Of a stretch of DNA of 64,000 nucleotides, positions 43,481 through 52,230 are shown piece after piece (positions within the stretch are counted from its first letter, which is position 1; each line of letters opens with the position of its first letter). A program made the position numbers and the translations under genes. This stretch comes from Flavobacterium subsaxonicum WB 4.1-42 = DSM 21790. Lineage in GTDB: Bacteria; Bacteroidota; Bacteroidia; Flavobacteriales; Flavobacteriaceae. The stretch covers positions 165,230 through 229,229 of the forward strand of contig NZ_KE383909.1 in NCBI RefSeq assembly GCF_000422725.1, given 5' to 3'. The notes beneath the pieces were generated by a model. That model was given only the letters and a program-made list of their open reading frames with translations, was not told where the DNA came from and did no database searches.

Positions 43481-44991
43481 AAAGGATTGCAGACTTATAC
43501 GTTAGGGTGAGTACCGATGAACAGGCTGAAAAAGGCTACTCACAAAGGAACCAGGAAGAACTACTTCGAAAATACTGTGGTATTAACGACATCCAGATCC
43601 GGGATGTCATCTATGAAGACCATTCCGCAAAGACATTTAACAGGCCCCAGTGGAAAAAGCTATTGGTGAACCTTTAAAAAAATAAAAACAAGATCGATCT
43701 GGTACTTTTCATGAAGTGGGACAGGTTCAGCAGGAATGCCGGAGATGCTTACCAAATGATAAGCCTTCTCAGGAAACTCGGCGTAGAACCCCAAGCTATT
43801 GAGCAGCCCCTTGACCTTGCCATACCTGAGAATAAGATGATGCTTGCCTTCTACCTGGCCGCCCCTGAAGTTGAAAACGACAGGCGTGCCCTAAATACAT
43901 TTCACGGGTTAAGGCGTGCAAAGAAAGAGGGCAGGTATATGGGAATGGCACCTTACGGGTATGACAACAAGATTACCGACGACGGGAAAAAACATATTGC
44001 TATAGTGCCTAACGAGGCCAAGGTAGTACGATGGATCTTTGAGGAGATTGCTAAAGAGGTATTTAATTCGGAGTCCATTTACCACATGGCAAAGGACAGG
44101 GGACTTACCTGTACAAAAGGTAATTTCTGGATCATTATAAAAAACCCTGTTTATTGCGGAAAGATTGTCGTGCCAAAGTACAAGGACGAGGATGCGATGT
44201 TGGTGAATGGGCAGCACGAAGCCATAATCAGTGATGGGCTGTTCTACAGGGTACAAGACGTTTTAGAGGGGAGATCAAGGAATTACAGGCCAAAAGTACA
44301 GACCACTGAGAATTTTCCGCTCAGGGGCTTTTTCCTCTGCCCTCAATGTGACAGGAAGCTTACCGGTAGCAAATGTAAGGGACGCCACAAATATTATTAC
44401 TATTATCATTGTGAGGCAAGCTGCAAGTACAGAATAAACTCAGAAATAGCTAATGAAAGGTTTATTAACCACCTCAACACTTACAGGCCAATACCAGAAG
44501 TGAAAAAATTATATTCAGCTGTACTTTTGGAAGCATATAAAGAGCATACTGGTAATGCAGCAAGCGAAAAGAAGAAGATGCTTGCCCAGATAACCGAGTA
44601 TGAAAAGAAGCTTTCCAATGCCAGAAACCTTCTTGTGACTGAAAAAATCGATGTGGAGGATTATAATTTAATGAAGGCCGATTATAATTCGGTTATCATC
44701 AAAATAGAAAAACAACTGGGCTATACAAATTTTGAAAAAGGAGACATCGAAGATTTAATGAGCAGGGGACTTAACAATCTGATATCTATAGGTTCAGCTT
44801 ATGAGAACAGTACGCTTGTAGAAGCCAGAGAGCTAATTGGTTTAATTTATCCCGAAAATTTCACATTTCGCGGAAGCACTTTCCAAACCGCTCGGGTCAA
44901 CGAAATTTTGAACTGTATCTATTTGGTTAACAATGAATTAAAGACAAAAAAAACGGGACAAAAGACGATTTTTTCGCTTTGTCCCGAGTAG
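43477..44991 (+). pseudogene. Large serine recombinase interrupted by one in-frame TAA
   Basis: The gene would give 504 residues. The N-terminal resolvase domain has the catalytic Ser in LYVRVSTDEQAEKGYSQ (about residue 12). The arginine-rich KWDRFSRNAGD helix follows, then a recombinase domain, a zinc ribbon (FFLCPQCDRKLTGSKC ... YHCEASCKYRI) and a C-terminal coiled coil. Codon 67 is TAA (43675-43677), between NL and KNKNKIDLVL, with no change of frame; AAA to TAA would explain it. The fragment from 43711 lacks the catalytic Ser, so the enzyme should be dead unless the stop is suppressed or a sequencing error. Its stop codon directly abuts the 3' end of tRNA-Arg, the probable integration site. 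Confidence 0.75.
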
Positions 44992-45065
44992 TGACCTCGA
45001 CTGGATTCAAACCAGTAACCTCTTGAGCCGTAATCAAGTGCGCTATTCAGTTGCGCCACGAGGCC
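44992..45065 (-). tRNA. tRNA-Arg (anticodon ACG)
   Basis: A 74-nt cloverleaf on the minus strand. The acceptor stem is GGCCUCG/CGAGGUC with discriminator A. The D arm is GCGC/GCGC, the anticodon stem CUUGA/UCAAG with loop UUACGGC (anticodon ACG), and the T arm ACUGG-UUUGAAU-CCAGU. CCA is not encoded. The 3' end is contiguous with the recombinase stop codon. Confidence 0.93.
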
Positions 45066-45110
45066 TTTTGTTTGCGTTATCAGTGTGTTTTATCATCCTG
45101 ATTGCGGGTG

Positions 45111-45140
45111 CAAATATATAAATAAATCATTAACTTGCAA
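45111..45140 (-). promoter_or_regulatory. Promoter of tRNA-Arg
   Basis: On the minus strand TTG (45138-45140), 19 bp spacer, TATATTTG (45111-45118). This is a full match to the Bacteroidota pattern TTG-N17-23-TAnnTTTG, with the tRNA starting about 46 bp downstream. Confidence 0.6.
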
Positions 45141-45168
45141 ACCTAAATTGATAATAAAAGCCAAAAAA

Positions 45169-45681
45169 ATGACACTTAATCAGTATATACGTGAGGTACA
45201 GGATTTTCCGAAACCTGGAATTGTGTTTAAAGATATAACTCCATTGCTTGGTAACCCCCAGGCGGTGCGCGAATGTATGGCTTTGCTTATAAATAACCTG
45301 CGCGACCGTAAAATAGATAAGGTGGTAGGGGCAGAGAGCCGTGGCTTCTTTTTTGCCACTTTACTGGCTTATGAACTTGGTTCCGGGTTTGTACCGGTGC
45401 GTAAGCCTAAAAAATTGCCTTATGAGACTATATCGGCCACATATGAGCTGGAATATGGTACAGACATACTTGAGGTGCATACCGATGCTATAAAGCCGGG
45501 AGACCGCGTTTTAATACATGATGATGTATTGGCTACCGGTGGTACGGCAAAAGCAGTGTGCGAATTGGTAGAACGTTTGGGTGGGGTAATTGTGCAGTGC
45601 AATTTTTTAATGGAACTATCTTTTTTAAAAGGCCGCGAAAAAATTGGCAATTACGAGGTGTATGCTCCGCTGGTTTATTAA
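45169..45681 (+). CDS. apt: Adenine phosphoribosyltransferase
   Basis: A 170-residue purine-salvage enzyme making AMP from adenine and PRPP. Landmarks are FPKPGIVFKDITPLLG (about residues 13-28), AESRGFFF, PVRKPKKLPYE and the PRPP-binding loop VLIHDDVLATGGTAKA. The frame is open from 45085, but the start at MTLNQYIREVQDF agrees with family length (about 170 residues). It is divergent from tRNA-Arg. Its stop codon overlaps, tail to tail, that of a 46-aa gene on the minus strand. Confidence 0.93.
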   Translation: MTLNQYIREVQDFPKPGIVFKDITPLLGNPQAVRECMALLINNLRDRKIDKVVGAESRGFFFATLLAYELGSGFVPVRKPKKLPYETISATYELEYGTDILEVHTDAIKPGDRVLIHDDVLATGGTAKAVCELVERLGGVIVQCNFLMELSFLKGREKIGNYEVYAPLVY

Positions 45682-45818
45682 CCTACGGCACGGGTGGTAA
45701 CATAATATTTCCAGGCAATTATGGCTTTCTGCATTTTTGTAGCCTTAGTAAGGTCTAATTGCTCTTTGGTGTAATTGGGCAAAACCCAATGGTTTATTTT
45801 TGCTAAAATTTTAAACAT
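45678..45818 (-). CDS. 46-aa conserved small protein convergent with apt
   Basis: A short frame encoding MFKILAKINHWVLPNYTKEQ and then LDLTKATKMQKAIIAWKYYV. Its composition and Lys/Tyr-rich ending resemble a small conserved flavobacterial protein that is often annotated, probably wrongly, as an SsrA-binding protein. It overlaps the apt stop by a few bases in convergent orientation. Function unknown. Confidence 0.6.
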   Translation of the reverse strand: MFKILAKINHWVLPNYTKEQLDLTKATKMQKAIIAWKYYVTTRAVG

Positions 45819-45855
45819 AATATCTTGAGTTTTTGGTATACCAAATATAAAAAAA

Positions 45856-45877
45856 AGACTGCCCTTTTGGGCAGTCT
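45856..45877 (-). terminator. Intrinsic terminator of the blaI-M56 operon
   Basis: AGACTGCCC - TTTT - GGGCAGTCT. On the minus strand it is followed by a T-run, about 65 bp after the stop codon of the last M56 gene. Confidence 0.75.
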
Positions 45878-45940
45878 AAATTCATAATAAATTGTTATTT
45901 ATTATTTTATGTAACTAACTCAATCTTTATACTCTGTTAT

Positions 45941-47908
45941 TTAAGAGCGTCTTTTTAAATCTTTTTGTGCCTGCCTAATTTCTTTTTGCGCCTGTTGGGC
46001 GGCATTTTTAAGTGCTTCCATATTATCTGAATATTCTTTATCTCCGGATGCTTTGATTTTCTTATCTAATTTTTTAATTCCCCTTAGTACCGTCTCCTGG
46101 CTTTCGTAAGCTTTAGTTAATTCATCGGCAGTCATTTCAGAATATTTTTTTCTTGAAATAGTGCCTTTGCCTTTTATTGCAGAAACATTGTAAGACACGT
46201 AAGTGGCAGGGTCTTCTATTTCGCTGTTAGCGTAAGCCACATATTTTACGCCGCTTTTAAAAGCCTGTACAGAGTCGTTTTGTTTTCCATCGGTTACAAC
46301 AGTATACCTGCGTTCTACTATGCCGTTAGCTGCCATTCTGGAAATCGGGGTGTACATATTTATAGAAGGCGCCTGAGGATCGTAAAGCGATCCAAATTTT
46401 TTGTTACCATTAAATGTACCCGATGGCTTAGTCGTACTTTTTTTAGTTGTAACAAGTATTACCCCGTTTTTAGCATCTTCGCCATAAAGCTTAACAATAT
46501 TGTCGGTATCTTTTCGTACTTCAATTTTTTCAATATCATCAGGGTTTATTTCACTCAGGCCACTACCCGGTTTTTGCTTAATGCCGTCTATAATATACAG
46601 AACATCGGCCGGTGCAGCATCTTTATCTCCATTTTTAAACGATGTAATAGTTGCCGTACCACTTTTAGCTTTTACAGAAGGCTCATTTAAGAAGGCTTGT
46701 TTTGCCGTTGTAATAAAATTAAGTTCAAACTCACCATTGCCATTGCCAGCTATCTCAACCTTAAAAGGAGTTATAGGTTTATCATCACTAACTTCGTACG
46801 TTTTAGACTGGCCTTTGTATTTGCCTACAACTTTAATGGCTATAATTTCCTGGTTTTTATTACGTTTAACATTACTAATTATAATAGTTGTAGGTTTATC
46901 AAAAGCATTTATAAGCACTTGTGCTTTAGCTTGTAATTGCCTGTCTGTGTCTGTTTTAGTAATCTCAATAGATTCTGAAAAAGAAGAATTAACAGTATAG
47001 CTGTTAGTTGCTTGTAACTTCTCTTTTTCCTGAGCTATAACTTCTATCTGAAACAGGAATATAAAAGCTCCCAGTGCGGGCAGCACCAATCCATATTTTA
47101 AAGAATTTATGCGGTGAGATTGCTGTTTGTTTATCATAACAATTCGTTTTTTGATTAATGATTGGTAAAAATGGTTGGTTATTGCTATGCATTCCGGCTT
47201 TAACGTTATTTTAAGCAGTGTTTTTTGATAGGCCACCTTATCTTCTATAAATGTAATGGCACCGGCATCGGCAATAAATTCTAAATTTTGAGATATGGCC
47301 CTCTTATACAGCCAGGCAATTGGGTTAAACCAAAAAGCCAGGCAAAACAACTGTGCAAGCAGAATATCTAAAGAATGCCTTTGGCTGCTGTGTACTTTTT
47401 CGTGACTTATAATACTGTTAAGCTCCTGTGACTGAAGTGTGGCCGAATTGTAAACTATATAGTTAAAGAAAGAAAACGGCGATTGTATAGCTACAGAATC
47501 GATAAGCTTGAACCCGCCTTGTTTTAAAACAGGCTTAGCATTAAGTATTTTACGAACTTTATAAAGGTCTATTGCAAACCTGATGGCAAAAAATAGTATC
47601 CCTGCGCCATAAGCCAGCAAAGCAATGTAGAGCCAGTTAATTTCTAAGGGCGGTGCAGGTATGGGTTGTGGCGTATATTGTAACGGACTAACATTAATTT
47701 GCGTAAGCGGCATTTGTGGCGCAGGATCTATCCAAACAATTTTTTTGTAAACTACCAAAGGTAATAGGGCAGATGTAAACAGCCCCGCAATCAAAAACCA
47801 TCGGTTAGATTTAAAGAATGTTTCTTTTCTCAGCAATACATAATAGGCAATAAAAAATAACGCTGTAAGAGAGCTGGCTTTTAAAAAGTATATCGATAAA
47901 TTTTCCAT
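45941..47908 (-). CDS. M56 (BlaR1-like) membrane metallopeptidase with TonB-plug-like periplasmic domain, third copy
   Basis: A 655-residue sensor peptidase. Membrane segments lie near residues 8-27, 37-58, 92-115 and 275-292. The zinc site is HEKVH (169-173), followed by NLEFIADAG (about 211-219). After the last membrane segment, the region beyond residue 300 contains DVLYIIDGIKQKPGSGLSEI and DIEKIEVRK...AKNGVILVTTKK, which resemble the plug domain of SusC/RagA receptors. The C-terminal end is a Lys/Gln-rich helix. BlaR1/MecR1 relatives sense an external signal and cleave a BlaI-type repressor. This is the most distal of three paralogues behind a blaI-like gene. The ligand is unknown; beta-lactam sensing is not implied by the plug-like domain. 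Confidence 0.83.
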   Translation of the reverse strand: MENLSIYFLKASSLTALFFIAYYVLLRKETFFKSNRWFLIAGLFTSALLPLVVYKKIVWIDPAPQMPLTQINVSPLQYTPQPIPAPPLEINWLYIALLAYGAGILFFAIRFAIDLYKVRKILNAKPVLKQGGFKLIDSVAIQSPFSFFNYIVYNSATLQSQELNSIISHEKVHSSQRHSLDILLAQLFCLAFWFNPIAWLYKRAISQNLEFIADAGAITFIEDKVAYQKTLLKITLKPECIAITNHFYQSLIKKRIVMINKQQSHRINSLKYGLVLPALGAFIFLFQIEVIAQEKEKLQATNSYTVNSSFSESIEITKTDTDRQLQAKAQVLINAFDKPTTIIISNVKRNKNQEIIAIKVVGKYKGQSKTYEVSDDKPITPFKVEIAGNGNGEFELNFITTAKQAFLNEPSVKAKSGTATITSFKNGDKDAAPADVLYIIDGIKQKPGSGLSEINPDDIEKIEVRKDTDNIVKLYGEDAKNGVILVTTKKSTTKPSGTFNGNKKFGSLYDPQAPSINMYTPISRMAANGIVERRYTVVTDGKQNDSVQAFKSGVKYVAYANSEIEDPATYVSYNVSAIKGKGTISRKKYSEMTADELTKAYESQETVLRGIKKLDKKIKASGDKEYSDNMEALKNAAQQAQKEIRQAQKDLKRRS

Positions 47909-47965
47909 GGTTTGGCTTGTAATAGTATTGTATTTATAGGCCTGTGCTGGCAGGCATAAGTAGCA

Positions 47966-49903
47966 TTAAGCTTTTTTTACAGCTTCTTTCTTGGCTTTAA
48001 GGGCATCTTTTTTAGCTTGCATTATTTCTTTTTTGGCCTGCATAATTTCTTTACGGGCCTCCATAATAGCTTTTCTGGCTTCCAGCATTTCATCTCTGGA
48101 TAAGCGCTGTTCATCAAACTGCCTTTGTATTTCCGGTCCTGCAAGTTCTATTTCAAGCTGTGCGTTTTTAAGCTCTTCCTGTACTGATTGCATTTCCTCG
48201 TCAGATAATCCCTGTAGGTCATCAAAAGATATAGAGGCAAAGGCTTCACCCAGTATTTTATCAAAATCAATATCGGCAAGTACTTTAAAGCCTGCATCCA
48301 TGCCCTGTTGGGCGTAACCCATAACTTCGTCCATGTTTATGGCAACTCCATTGGTGCTTTTAGCGGTTGTAATTTCTACAGCGCCTTTTTTAGCGTCTTT
48401 ACCATATTTCTTTTTGGCCTCTTTTTTATCTAATGTAGTTACGCCAGTAATTTGCTGGCCAACAGGTAATAAAACCGTTTGTGCTTTAGGCTGTAGAACA
48501 CCATTAATAATTACAAGGGCATCGCTGTTACCAAAATTAAGCGGAGTGCCAACCTGCTCATCATCAGTATCCATTATATAACCAGTACCTTGTATGTGTG
48601 TTGCAGGTGGCATTGGTGGAGCCGGTGGTGCAGCGGGAGAGGCAAAGCCGGGTGCAGCAGGTACAGCGGGTGGTGCCGGATGCCCTGGCTTTGTACGTAC
48701 TGTACCGTTTGCTATAGCTGTCCTGGTACCTTTAGCATCTTTTTCTACCTCAATACTAAAAGGGGCAATAGGTGTGCTGCCTGTAGTTTCCTGAACTGCC
48801 GACCTGCCGTTTTCTTTAACCGATACTTTAATGCCCGTAATCTCGCCTTTGCTGTTGCGGGTAATGTTGCTAAAAGTAACATCGGCACCAAACTGTTCTT
48901 TTAAAAGCTTTTTTTGTTTTTCCAGTTCAGCATCTTTACTGTCTTTAGTTATCTCTATATTTATTTGAGAATAACTTGCCTCATTAACTAAAGGCTCTTT
49001 TTCCTGTGCTATAACTTTATACTGAAATACAAACATAAACGTCGCAAGGGCCGGCAAGACAATGGCATACTTTAAGCCATTTCTTTTTTTAGACTGTGTT
49101 TTGTTTAACATAACGATTCGTTTTTTGATTAGTGATTGATAAAAATGATTGGTGATGGCAATACACTCCGGCTGGAGCGTGATTTTTAATAATGTTTTTT
49201 GATAGGCCGTTTTGTCGGCCAGTTGCTTGGTGGCTTCGGCATCGGCAATAAATTCGAGGTTTTGCGATATAGCTTTTTTGTAGATCCATACAAACGGATT
49301 GAACCAGAAGGCTATGCAAAACAGCTGGCCGATAATCATGTCCAGCGAATGCTTTTGCCTGCTGTGCACTTTTTCGTGCGCTATAATACTTTCCAGTTCC
49401 TGTGGTTGCAACAGTGATGAGTTGTATACAATGTAACCAAAGAACGAAAATGGCGCTGCTGCCTTAGCCGAATCTATAAACTTATACCCATTTTCTTTTG
49501 CAATCTTTTGTCCGGTTAGCATGCGCCTTACTTTTATAATATCGGCTAAAAACCGTATTAAAAAGAAGGCAGCACCTATGGCATAAATACTTAAAACAAC
49601 ATACCACCAGTTAATGGTAAATGTTTCGGGTACAGGCTCACTTACTACAGACAGCGCGTTTTTAGCAGCTATAAGCTTACTCATGTCTATGGCGCGGGTT
49701 CTTGCTACCGGTGCGGCAGCCGCTACCCATATAATTTTAGTATATGATAGTAATGGAAGCAGCACTGCTGTAAACAGTCCCGCCAAAAGAAACCCCCGAT
49801 TGGAGTTAAAAAACGTTTCTTTTTTTAGGAAAACATGATACGCAATTATAAACAGGGCCATAATTGCCGATGCTTTTACAAGATATACTATTGCTGTTTC
49901 CAT
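47966..49903 (-). CDS. M56 (BlaR1-like) membrane metallopeptidase, second copy
   Basis: A 645-residue paralogue of its neighbours with HEKVH at 176-180 and QNLEFIADAEAT downstream. The periplasmic part differs: it has a Pro/Ala-rich stretch (near 410-440), a short plug-like segment (DALVIINGVLQP, KKYGKDAKKGAVEITT) and a long charged C-terminal helix with repeated KEIMQAKK. The N-terminal 300 residues are close to the first copy, which suggests tandem duplication followed by divergence of the sensor half. The gap to the upstream paralogue is 25 bp, so the genes are co-transcribed. Confidence 0.82.
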   Translation of the reverse strand: METAIVYLVKASAIMALFIIAYHVFLKKETFFNSNRGFLLAGLFTAVLLPLLSYTKIIWVAAAAPVARTRAIDMSKLIAAKNALSVVSEPVPETFTINWWYVVLSIYAIGAAFFLIRFLADIIKVRRMLTGQKIAKENGYKFIDSAKAAAPFSFFGYIVYNSSLLQPQELESIIAHEKVHSRQKHSLDMIIGQLFCIAFWFNPFVWIYKKAISQNLEFIADAEATKQLADKTAYQKTLLKITLQPECIAITNHFYQSLIKKRIVMLNKTQSKKRNGLKYAIVLPALATFMFVFQYKVIAQEKEPLVNEASYSQINIEITKDSKDAELEKQKKLLKEQFGADVTFSNITRNSKGEITGIKVSVKENGRSAVQETTGSTPIAPFSIEVEKDAKGTRTAIANGTVRTKPGHPAPPAVPAAPGFASPAAPPAPPMPPATHIQGTGYIMDTDDEQVGTPLNFGNSDALVIINGVLQPKAQTVLLPVGQQITGVTTLDKKEAKKKYGKDAKKGAVEITTAKSTNGVAINMDEVMGYAQQGMDAGFKVLADIDFDKILGEAFASISFDDLQGLSDEEMQSVQEELKNAQLEIELAGPEIQRQFDEQRLSRDEMLEARKAIMEARKEIMQAKKEIMQAKKDALKAKKEAVKKA

Positions 49904-49928
49904 AACTATAGGTATTACTATTTGTAAA

Positions 49929-51755
49929 TTATTTTTGCTCCAATACTACTAACATGCCCTTTTTTCGACCTATAAAAATTTTTCCTATAGGCTTATCGGT
50001 AGTGCCTTTAACTTCCCATGTACCTTCGGCAGTATTTTTTGTATGGTCGGTTAATTTTATATGTATCGATGTTATATATCCTGCGCTGTTGCGTAATATA
50101 CCATCATAAATCATCTTAATGCCTTCTGCCTTAAAGGCCTCTTTATAAGAGTCTAAGGTTTCTGTTTTAGAATCTTTTTTTATAGTAAAGCTAATATCTT
50201 TAACACTTATAGCATAGCCGGTAGATGTAGTTATAAGTTCATCAGATGTATTATTACTTGTTTTGCTAACTGTGGTAAGCTCTACTGCGCCGTTTTTTGC
50301 AGCATCACCATATTTTTTAAGGGCATAGTTAGCTTCAAGTTCTGTCATACCGCTTATTCTTTCACCTTCCATAATAATAATGTCGCTGCCCGGCTGCATT
50401 ACACCGTTAATAACTATAAGCCTTTTTAAGCTCTCATGTTTTTTAAGGTAGGTAACAGCAGCATCTTCATTACTGGTATCAGCCAAGGTTATTGTTGCCA
50501 ACGGATGTTCAGAAAAAAAGATGTTGTTCCTGATTTTACCTTCGGTTTTTTCTATCCCTAAAGTAAAGGTAGTAATTGGAGTCGAATTATCGCCAAGTAT
50601 TTCGCGCACAGGGTAGTTATCCTTATGGTCCTTATCTTTAACGGTTACATTAATAGATGTTATTTCGCCTTTACTGTTACGTATAACGTTATTAAAAGTA
50701 ACATCGGCATCAAATACTTTTTTAAACAGCGCTTGGTTCTTTTTAAAATCCAGGTCGGTAATGTCTTTGTTAATCTCCATAGTTACCACATCGGGTAATT
50801 CTTCCGTAGCTGTGTCTGCCAGGACCGAAGGTTTTACATAGGCTGTTTCCAGCAGGGCTACATCTTTTTCCTGGGCTACAGTTTTGTACTGAAACGCAAA
50901 TACAAACGCTGCAAGTGCAGGCAGTACAGCAACATACTTAAGCGAGCTGCTTTTTTTAGACTCTTTTTTGTTTAACATAATGATTCGTTTTTTGATTAAT
51001 GATTGATAAAAATGATTGGTGATTTCAATGCACTCCGGCTGGAGCGTAATTTTTAAAAGTGTTTTTTGGTAAGCAACTTTGTCCGGAACTTGTTTGGTAG
51101 CTTCGGCGTCGGCAATAAACTCCAGATTTTGCGATATGGCTTTTTTGTACAGCCACACAACCGGGTTAAACCAAAATGCCGCACAAAAGAGCTGACTTAT
51201 AAGCATATCTGCCGAATGCCATTGCCTGCTGTGCACTTTTTCGTGTGCGATAATACTCTCCAGTTCTTGTGGTTGTAACAGTGATGAGTTGTACACAATA
51301 TACTTAAAGAACGAAAATGGAGATAAAATTTTAGTGGAATCTATCAAGGTATAGCCGTCTTTTTTTACAGCATTTGCTAATGTTAGCATTCGCTTAACGC
51401 GGAAAAGGTCTACAATAAAACGGACTAAGAAAAACAATACACCTATTATATAGATTGTTAAGCCAATGTATGCCCAATTGATTGTTAGGGCTTCTTCTAC
51501 AGGTTGCACATAGGCAATTACCTCTGTAACTAGACTTGTGTTTATTGCTTTTACAACCTTTACAGGAGTAGGGTCTACCCAAATAACCTTAGTATATATA
51601 AATAGGGGTAACAAAGCAGATGTAAGCAAGCCACTAAGTAAAAACCAACGGTTAGAATTAAAGAAGGTTTCTTTTTTTAGCAATAAATAATAGGCCATGA
51701 AAAACAGGGCTATAAGTAAGCTTGCTTTGGCAATATATATGATGAGAGTTTCCAT
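49929..51755 (-). CDS. M56 (BlaR1-like) membrane metallopeptidase, first copy
   Basis: A 608-residue paralogue with HEKVH at 171-175, QNLEFIADAEAT, and a membrane segment near 280-297 (VAVLPALAAFVFAF). The outer domain has the plug-like LKRLIVINGVMQPGSD and KYGDAAKNGAVELTT, plus two DITF/ISF repeats around a KDSKTETLDSYKEAF segment. It starts 4 bp after the BlaI-type gene, so it is the primary partner of that repressor. Confidence 0.83.
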   Translation of the reverse strand: METLIIYIAKASLLIALFFMAYYLLLKKETFFNSNRWFLLSGLLTSALLPLFIYTKVIWVDPTPVKVVKAINTSLVTEVIAYVQPVEEALTINWAYIGLTIYIIGVLFFLVRFIVDLFRVKRMLTLANAVKKDGYTLIDSTKILSPFSFFKYIVYNSSLLQPQELESIIAHEKVHSRQWHSADMLISQLFCAAFWFNPVVWLYKKAISQNLEFIADAEATKQVPDKVAYQKTLLKITLQPECIEITNHFYQSLIKKRIIMLNKKESKKSSSLKYVAVLPALAAFVFAFQYKTVAQEKDVALLETAYVKPSVLADTATEELPDVVTMEINKDITDLDFKKNQALFKKVFDADVTFNNVIRNSKGEITSINVTVKDKDHKDNYPVREILGDNSTPITTFTLGIEKTEGKIRNNIFFSEHPLATITLADTSNEDAAVTYLKKHESLKRLIVINGVMQPGSDIIIMEGERISGMTELEANYALKKYGDAAKNGAVELTTVSKTSNNTSDELITTSTGYAISVKDISFTIKKDSKTETLDSYKEAFKAEGIKMIYDGILRNSAGYITSIHIKLTDHTKNTAEGTWEVKGTTDKPIGKIFIGRKKGMLVVLEQK

Positions 51756-51759
51756 ACCC

Positions 51760-52116
51760 TTACTTTTTTTCTATCATATCTAAAATTTCACGAAGCTCCT
51801 CGGCGCTGATTTTTTCTTCCTTCGCAAAAAAAGAGATCATGCTTTTGTACGAGTTGCCAAAATAGTTTTCTATGGCATTACTCATAAAACCCTTGCGGTA
51901 TTCTTCTTTAGTAATAATAGGATAGTACTGGTGGGTGTTGCCGTAAGCATTATGACTTACATAGCCTTTCTCTTCCAGGTTTCTTATAATGGTAGATAAA
52001 GTGTTGTAGTGGGGTTTGTCGTCTTTAACCTCTTCCAGCACATCTTTAACAAAAGCTTTTTCCAGCTTCCATAAAATGTGCATTATTTCTTCTTCTTTGT
52101 TGGTTAACTTTTGCAT
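51760..52116 (-). CDS. BlaI/MecI/CopY-family transcriptional repressor
   Basis: A 118-residue winged-helix repressor: MQKLTNKEEEIMHILWKLEK, then HYNTLSTIIRNLEEKGYVSH (recognition helix and wing) and a C-terminal dimerisation helix. The frame is open to 52146, but the start at 52116 is preferred. The predicted promoter (-7 box 52144-52151) would start transcription near 52137, below the longer start. In this family the repressor is cut by the partner M56 peptidase. Two dyads overlap or flank its promoter, indicating autoregulation of the whole four-gene operon. Confidence 0.87.
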   Translation of the reverse strand: MQKLTNKEEEIMHILWKLEKAFVKDVLEEVKDDKPHYNTLSTIIRNLEEKGYVSHNAYGNTHQYYPIITKEEYRKGFMSNAIENYFGNSYKSMISFFAKEEKISAEELREILDMIEKK

Positions 52117-52143
52117 AGTGGTGCGTGATTTATTTCTATAAAC

Positions 52144-52199
52144 CAAAGCTAAAACTATTTTTTTAGTTACGCAACTATTTTTATAGTTAAATAACTATA
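52144..52199 (-). promoter_or_regulatory. Promoter and BlaI-type operators of the blaI-M56 operon
   Basis: On the minus strand TTG (52172-52174), 20-bp spacer, TAGCTTTG (52144-52151). Dyad 1, TAGTT-ACGC-AACTA (52164-52177), covers the -33 element. Dyad 2, TATAGTTA-AA-TAACTATA (52182-52199), lies directly upstream. Their centres are 20 bp apart. Both share the (A)TAGTTA half-site, as expected for a dimeric repressor binding two adjacent sites. Confidence 0.6.
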
Positions 52200-52230
52200 A
52201 AGTTAGTCTAATGATGCAGAGTAGGCTGCA

